Positions 57,741-64,000 of a stretch of 64,000 nucleotides of DNA are shown piece after piece (position 1 is the first letter of the stretch; each line of letters opens with the position of its first letter). Both the position numbers and the translations under genes were made by a program. Source of the stretch: Diphasiastrum complanatum (taxonomy: Eukaryota; Streptophyta; Lycopodiopsida; Lycopodiales; Lycopodiaceae). Location: positions 24,028,749-24,092,748 of the forward strand of contig CM055108.1 of the NCBI GenBank assembly GCA_029204225.1, given 5' to 3'. A model generated the notes under the pieces. It did not search any database and had not been told where the DNA came from. It worked only from the letters and a program-made list of their open reading frames with translations.

Positions 57741-58247
57741 TGAAGTCTAAGTGGAAAAATGGTGGAGTATTTGTAAAAACTTGTCAACTAGCTTAATTGT
57801 CTATTTTTTGTCAAATGGAGGCCAAATTTGTAATGGTACATAAAAATTTCACGTGTAGGTGATAAAAGTAGTATCATTTACTATTTTGTAAAAGTACACC
57901 TTAAATCCAACAAAATAACCTTTATTTGAGTAAATTTGGCCATATGGACCAAAATTGGTACTGTATTATTGATCATATTTTATTATAGGGCTATATCATC
58001 ACTCTTGTCTATAAATAGGTGAAGAGAGTGATTGATCATTTTAATGAAGATCTTTCTATTGGATTACTATCTTGATTTTGCTCTTATCTTGTGTTTGCTT
58101 TGGAGATTGGAGTAGCAAGTTTTGGATGCTATTGATGGATTTGACCTTAGAAGCAAATTTGTGAGTGTTCCGTCTTGCTCTTGATCATTGGAGGCTTGTG
58201 CATCACCTTTGGCCTAGATCTAATATTTGGATCTTTAGTTTTCACAT
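57741..58247 (+). mobile_element. Probable LTR with TATA box
   Basis: Begins TGTGAAGTC and ends TTTTCACA, imperfect inverted ends. TATAAATAGG at about 58012 is a good TATA box. A degenerate primer-binding site (TAGTATCAAAGC, about 58248-58259) follows the right end, so the element ran on the plus strand. No gag follows; the integrase fragment at 58515 is on the other strand. Confidence 0.5.
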
Positions 58248-58514
58248 AGTATCAAAGCTTGAAGTGGCCAAAAATAGCATTTGTGATCGATTCCTGAGGG
58301 TGAGTTGAATCTAGCATTATTTTTGTGATGTGGGTGATCAATTTATCTACTAGCATCTTGATTGTGGTTCGATATTTTGAAGATGATATCCATACGTGAA
58401 CTTTGGAAGGTAACAAGCTAAGATTAATCATCTTTCTCATGATTCAACAAGAATAGCCGTCACTTGTTGAAGAGCATAAAACTAACTGTTGTAGATCCTA
58501 TATGATTTACTTAC

Positions 58515-59130
58515 ATAATTATAGCTAACAAATAGCCCTTAGATGAAATATCTTCCTTAGTCCTATCATCAAGAGTAACATTGGCATAGCATGTACATCC
58601 AAAGATACTCAAGAACTTAGCATTAGGCCTCTTACCAAAAAGCACCTCAAAAGGTGTATTACCATTCAATGGTTCACTTGGCAACATATTGCAAAGAAAG
58701 TTAGCACAACTCAAGGCTTCACCACCCCATATAGACTTGGGAAGATCTGCATCTAATGTCATAAATTTTGCACTCACACAAAGAGACCTATTCTCCCTCT
58801 CATCCACTCCATTTTGTTGTGGATATCTTGGACTTGATTGCTACCTCTTGATTCCATATACCTCACAATATTCTTTGAACTTTGTAGAGATATACCCACC
58901 TTCCTTATCGAACCTTAATCTCTTGTCTAGTTGATTTTCCAAAGCATTTTTGAACTTGACAAGGACATCAAAGACTTGATATTTACTCTTCAGAAGATAA
59001 ACCCCAAGTATATCTATGAAAGTCATCAATTAAAGTAATAAACATCTTTTCACCTCCATTGCTTAATGTGCTAGCAAAATGTACATCCAAATGTGTGAGT
59101 TGAAGAGGCATGCTAGATCTTGCATATGGA
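58515..59130 (-). pseudogene. Copia integrase fragment (element C family)
   Basis: Minus-strand frames encode LTHLDVHFAST, MFITLIDDFHRY, KSKYQVFDVLVKFKNALENQ, RFDKEGGYISTKFKEY, ERENRSLCVSAKF, CANFLCNMLPSEPLNG and FGCTCYANVTLDDRTKED. These align in order with element C integrase at 41300-40750. The usual PQQNGVAERKNR is degenerate (PQQNGVDERENR), with frameshifts. The flanks are not recognisable as LTRs. Confidence 0.88.
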
Positions 59131-60370
59131 GACTTTATGAGTAACTTGCTCAATTCAAATCTTTTAAGATTCAGTTCGAGTAGATTTGAAGCACTTCAAA
59201 TTCTCGATTTGAATCTTCGTGACTATGGAGAGGGTTGATCTTACATTCCTTTGAATGCACATTTCTGTAGTTACAATAACACTGGATTACCAAACGAGAT
59301 ATATCATGACTGTAAATTAGGTTAAAACATTAAAAGTACTGATTTAACAAAACCACTATCAAACATTTCCAGAATTGTACCCAGGATAGCACTGCTCAAG
59401 TGCAAAATGAACCATAACTTCAATTGTGTAGCCAGAAAAGGACTGCAGTTTTTATTAGAAAAATGTGCCTTGCAACACTTGATCCACAAGAGTGCACGTT
59501 TGAACAAGAGTTGATCACTAGTGCCCATGTAACAATTCAAGGAGATGGAAGCGACACATGTTAGAGATCATACACCATAACAAGCTAGGAGATTTATTCT
59601 TTCTTCATGCCACCTTGCAACGTATGGTGACAACGGCTGCACTTTCAAAGATTTACATAATAGCAGAGAGTTTGACCCCAGGCAATTTGCCATCACAGGG
59701 TTTGAGCTGATCAAATCAGAAAGTACTACCATGCTTCAAGGCTACGGCTTTCTGACGCTTTGATACAGATCATCAATGACACCCTGCATGCCACATTCTA
59801 ATCCCATGAGTCCAAACAGGTTAAAAAAAAAGCTTTCAAACTGTATGGCTATTTTTGTTGCTACCTGGTATTAAAAATTGAGGCAAGCCACAGTCAGAAA
59901 CCAATACCCTCCAAATGATGGAGAATTATCACCCAAGTATGAGCTCTACTGAGCAGCAGAAATCACTCACATATTTTAGAAAAGAGACTTCATTTTAATT
60001 TCTATGCAATGAAAATCTTACTCTGCTATAAGCAGCCACCACAACAAGATATTTGTAATCTACAACTTTTGGACTGAACCATAGGCATACCATCAAGCCG
60101 ATCAGGCTATGAATATTACAATGTCATTGGCAACCCCACATATACCAATCGAACAAAAGTCGTAAGTGCAAATCGCATGTCTTAAGTTCTATTTGAACTA
60201 ATGTTGACATGCATTCATAGAAATTTGGTTGTTTGACAAGAAGATATCAACACCTCGGTGCTTATTGATAGCTGATAGACACGGATTTGGTCCAAAATAC
60301 ATGATACGAATTTTAAACATCAGCTCAGAATAAAACATATCAATAAATAGGGAATCAAAAATCAATTCTC
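59131..60370. other. No firm gene; possible minus-strand exon end near 59750
   Basis: The minus strand at 59795-59752 reads GVIDDLYQSVRKP and a stop, preceded by an acceptor-like GGCATGCAG. Too short to assign. Confidence 0.2.
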
Positions 60371-60375
60371 AAGGC

Positions 60376-60735
60376 ATGTCAAGGGAAGAGTTACTGTCCA
60401 GGAGATCGTCTTGAAATTCTTGATAGCAGTGTCTTTCCAGCAGCATGAAATGATAAGCTTCTCCCTTAACTGAAAATAGTGAGCCCCTAATGAAAACTTC
60501 ACATTAAGGCTTGCTGAAGATCCTAGCCTTCTCATAAATGCTTACGACTTGTTATGGAGGCTGAAGTCCAGAATAGCGAAAGCTTTTAGCCTATACTACA
60601 GCCAACAGCTATTCGGTCACCACTTTTTCTGTTAAAAAGGAAACTTTGACAGTTTGTGCCTTCCGGAACTGCTAAATCCAGCCCTTTATCGCTGATGATG
60701 ATGTTCTTTATATCTCTTCGTGAGATTGGACTATA
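60376..60735 (-). other. Two candidate minus-strand exons of an unknown gene
   Basis: From 60735 the minus strand, after an acceptor-like ATTATAG, reads ISRRDIKNIIISDKGLDLAV, PEGTNCQSF and FNRKSGDRIAVGC before a stop near 60583. After CTATTTTCAG at about 60473 it reads VKGEAYHFMLLERHCYQEF, QDDLLDSNSSLDMP and a stop at about 60376. Both have protein-like composition and splice-acceptor-like starts, but no donor pairing or homology can be shown. They may be chance frames. Confidence 0.25.
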
Positions 60736-61107
60736 ATTAATAGAAGAGCATCTTCCCACATATGGTGAGTTGGTGCATCATGCTTGAGTTTGGCACACCC
60801 CCCAGATTCAATTCACTCTGATCCCACAGGTTGATAATACCAAGAAGAATGAATGGAAAAGCTAATGGAAGCAAAGCTCTTCTACAGACAAATTTCTGGA
60901 CAGCCTTCAGCCAGCAAGTTCTTTTGTGCTAATCTGTTAGATCGAAGGCTACATTTTCCCAAAGCTCCACTAATTGGTTATCAGCCTTGAAAAAAAAAAT
61001 TATGCAAATAATGCAACTAAACTCTTGCCAATCTTTGATGTGGTAGCCCAAATGGGCACATATAAAGTCTTATTCTTACGGCTTCCTTTCTTTGCATTTT
61101 ACTCTTT
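60736..61107. other. No gene recognised
   Basis: GGTGAGTTGGTG...TTGAGTTTGGC at 60763-60790 vaguely recalls the SINE-like head at 46038 with its middle deleted. Confidence 0.25.
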
Positions 61108-61252
61108 AGTTGCATGGCAGTCTGAAACCTCACTGGCTCTTCATTCATATGACACCACAAGTTCCTTCACGTGATTAAGTTGCATGGCATTCTGAAACCT
61201 CACTGGCTCTTCATTCATATGACAACACCACAAGTTCTTTCACGTGATTAAT
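61108..61252. repeat. Tandem duplication, 71-74 bp unit
   Basis: AGTTGCATGGCA(G/T)TCTGAAACC ... TTCACGTGATTA occurs twice (61108 and 61179). The second copy has three extra bases (ACA). Confidence 0.95.
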
Positions 61253-62429
61253 TTAGAACGTCTTTGCATGACCATCTTATGGTTCTCCACAAAACCCTGA
61301 ACATAGATGGCTTATTTGTTTCTTCCATCTTCAAACAAGGTGATCTGAAAGATGCCAAGAAGCTTTGCAGTACACGTGTACATGCAAACTTACGGAATCA
61401 TTCAAAGTTGGTAAATGACAAAAAAAGTGATTGCTAGGTGAAATGATTAAAAAAAGAAGAAAAAGACCATCTCATGCAGCAGAGACAAGTCAACTTTTAG
61501 CAAATTGCCACAATGATGTACTGCTATTGCAACAAACCTAAAAAAATTCCATGGAATTTCTGGATTGCTGCTCCATGTTCAGGTGCATGTTAATTTCCCA
61601 ATTAAAGTCTAAGCAAATACCTGACGTGGGTCTTATACATGAAGCCCGATCTCTCATCAATCCTCACGATACTCAACCCATATACCAAGCGCATGGCAGA
61701 CTTCACCATTGCTTTCAGGGAGTTATCAATTCAGTTCCCTTATGGCACAGCCAAATCATAGGCATCGCTGCAGGATCTACCATTGGTTCAGGGAGCCATT
61801 CAATCTCCATAAAGCTGAGTTGCTACTCTTTTGACCTCAAATTATCACTTCTGGGCCCAATTACTAAGTTTACTAACTAGTTTTGGACCTGAAAAGGGGC
61901 ATGCTACAAATAGAGGAGAATATTTGAAATTCTTGCTTCCTCATTTTTTGTTCCTTGGACCCTTCTAGAAGTTTCCAAACTAATATGAATAGGAGCAAAA
62001 GGCTCTCAAAAGTAGACTATCTTTTTGGTGATGTGAGCTCTTTGTAGGGGAGTCCCATTTTTGGAGACCTTAGTTGGAGATCTGCCTAAGCTATTGGCAA
62101 CTTATGAAAATATTTTGTGAATGCTATTTGTTACATTTGTACTTCGATTGATGCGAATATCGTGACCGACTCCATGACATCATATTAGAGTACCTTCTTG
62201 AGCAGTTGAAATTTCTTTCTATTTTTTCTCTACCTGTTCCATCTCTCTAGATGCTCTCTCTCTCTAGCATTCTTCACGCACATCAAGGGTGTGCAAGATG
62301 AACTCCATGTGGTTGGCGAGGTGCTAAGAGACGTTGAATGGGTCCATGTTACAATAAGCGATATCATTAATGTTTCTTAGTGGTATAGCCTTGAGGAAGA
62401 GATTGATGGATCTTTCAACAATAAAACAA
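61253..62429. other. No gene recognised
   Basis: Short frames without domains. Confidence 0.3.
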
Positions 62430-62640
62430 CAAAGAAGCAAAAATGCTTCCACTGTCATAAGTCCTCAGGCCATTGGGCCAAGGATTGTCGTAAGAAGAAA
62501 GCAGACATTAAGAAGGGCAAGACTAAGCAGCAAGGCAAATCTCATCGAAGACGAGGATGGCAATCAACATGTTTGTGACAGCTATGATTTCATGGGGTGA
62601 TGATCCAAGATGGTACATTGCATCTCTTTCCCACTTTGCA
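62430..62640 (+). pseudogene. Copia gag zinc-knuckle and protease-start fragment (element B family)
   Basis: The translation KCFHCHKSSGHWAKDCRKKKAD aligns with element B's KCYYCHKPGHWARECYKKKAD, with one extra residue in the knuckle spacing. It is followed by KTKQQG and, after frameshifts, DDPRWYI, like the text before the protease DSGA. No other part of the element remains. Confidence 0.75.
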
Positions 62641-63499
62641 GGAGTTGTAGATGACACTAAACTGTATGCAAGCAAGTAATATTCAAGATGTACACTTATT
62701 TGTTCGTGACTCTGTTGCCACTATCTATATTCTTTTTCAAGATGCCATTTTGCTCACCCTCTTGTATATAGATACTACTACTTAGGTCAGCTTCATGAGT
62801 AAAGGTTTGAATTGAAGATTTTACTTCTTGCATAGATTTGTTTTGTTTGGTTACTACTCCATCTTGATCTAAACTATGCAATATCATCATGTGTGATCCC
62901 ACTCAGATTTGACTCATCCCCATCATCCATCTATATCAATTGCAAGCCAGCTGCAAAAGCTCATATCAAGTGATGTGTCATACTAACATAAAATTCCTAC
63001 TAATTCTGGGACCCTTCAATTTGCAGATGTCTAGAGAAGTTTGCTACACAGCACTTTTTCAATGAGGTGCTTCTCTCCAACTTGCCCTAAATAAAAGCCT
63101 TTTCACACAAGAAAACTGAGTCTCCAAGGATTTACAAGGGAATCAGTGCTTCATTGATGAGTTTAGGGTAGACAACCAAATATTTCAACCATTTCAAACT
63201 TGAAATTGGAAATAGATTTCAAATGTTTAGAATGAACTGCTAGGAAACATTTCTTGATGTCAAGGTTTGCAAAACAATCAAACTTTTTGCTATCTTTTAA
63301 TTAAAAAATGCCCATTAGCTCTCATACAACAATAAAATAAACATCAAATTAGAGAACATAGGACCATGCTCAACCTAACTCGAGTCCTTGTTCAAGGCCC
63401 TACATTTTTTTTAAAAGAACGTTTCTCTAGAAGAAATAAACATTTGAAATGTCTAAGTCCATTTTCTGAGCTACAAGTGGGTCAAATAGGCTAGTTAAG
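62641..63499. other. No gene recognised
   Basis: AT-rich, short frames only. Confidence 0.3.
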
Positions 63500-63519
63500 A
63501 CCCATGATACCCATTCCTA

Positions 63520-63620
63520 AAAATTCTCCTTAGGAACGGGTACGGTACCGATCCTTAGGAATGGCGTTCCGTTCCTAAGGAACGGTTTAGGAACCGTTCC
63601 TGATTCTGTAACTAGTTCCG
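63520..63620. repeat. Palindrome-rich cluster of TTAGGAACGG motifs
   Basis: (T)TAGGAACGG and its complement recur at least five times. The near-perfect palindrome CCGTTCCTAAGGAACGG lies at about 63569 and GGTACGGTACC at about 63540. This may be the subterminal part of a DNA transposon or MITE. Confidence 0.5.
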
Positions 63621-64000
63621 TCTGTTCCATTCATAGTTCCACGGATACTTTTTTGGTCTACACAAACCTAATTATGAATCAAATTTACAATGATATCCTA
63701 GGTTTTGAGCTACAAATGGACAACAAGAAGATTAAATGTTTCAAAGGAGATGAGGAACAATTTCTCAATATTGATGAGATGAATTCTGCCAGAAACAGGT
63801 AAAACATAACTGGAATAAAGGCCAAAGTAACAGTAAGTTGTGAACTGACATTTCGTTGAGCTGAAGAAGCTTCAAACTACTTCCGAGTTTATGCTATAAA
63901 TAGCTCAAAGCAATATGACTAGTAAGCTAAGTATTGAGACAAATATGAGGCAGGGACCTCTGCTTGGATATAATTAGAGTAAAGGAAATTAATGAATATG
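63621..64000. other. No gene recognised
   Basis: AT-rich. The window ends without a recognisable feature. Confidence 0.3.

Overview
This is a land-plant nuclear genome window. The evidence is one intron-containing plant-style host gene for a SURP (SWAP) splicing regulator, Ty1-copia elements primed by initiator-Met tRNA, Helitron helicase pieces, LINE reverse-transcriptase remnants and long (CT)n tracts. A degenerate Penelope-like reverse transcriptase and LINEs that end in CT tails hint at a non-flowering lineage such as a fern or conifer, but the sequence alone does not settle this.

Layout. 1-5 kb: dead LINE reverse-transcriptase pieces, minisatellites and two long CT tracts. 5-7.7 kb: LTR remnants with three tRNA primer-binding sites. 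7.7-18.6 kb: a nested pair of minus-strand Copia elements. The old element A (LTRs 7735-8219 and 18149-18630) has its protease coding region split by the younger element B (LTRs 11063-11315 and 16816-17068). 18.6-25.6 kb: a Retrotrans_gag-type gag, two fragments of the element-C Copia family, a glutamine-rich coiled-coil pseudogene and a plus-strand Copia gag/protease (element D). 25.5-30.2 kb: a Penelope-like reverse transcriptase pseudogene between short direct and inverted repeats. 30.2-34 kb: simple repeats, including a G-rich minisatellite. 34.2-44.4 kb: Helitron debris, with a head-to-head inverted pair of helicase C-termini whose right arm is split by the young Copia element C (38019-44048; perfect target duplication TGTAT; about 11 differences between its two 650-bp LTRs). 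46.3-54.1 kb: the SURP gene in four coding exons (1147 residues predicted). 54-64 kb: sparse; a LINE 3' end with a CT tail, an LTR with a TATA box, a Copia integrase fragment, a gag fragment, possible exons on the minus strand near 60.4-60.7 kb, and small duplications.

Insertion history read from the sequence: A is older than B (B sits in A; B LTRs differ at about 18 of 253 positions), and B is older than C (about 11 of 650). C entered an already rearranged Helitron. All transposon genes carry stops or frameshifts. Element C is the youngest, yet its reverse-transcriptase domain is replaced by about 1.07 kb of unrelated open reading frame, so it must have moved with enzymes supplied by another copy. 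The only gene that looks functional is the SURP splicing regulator.
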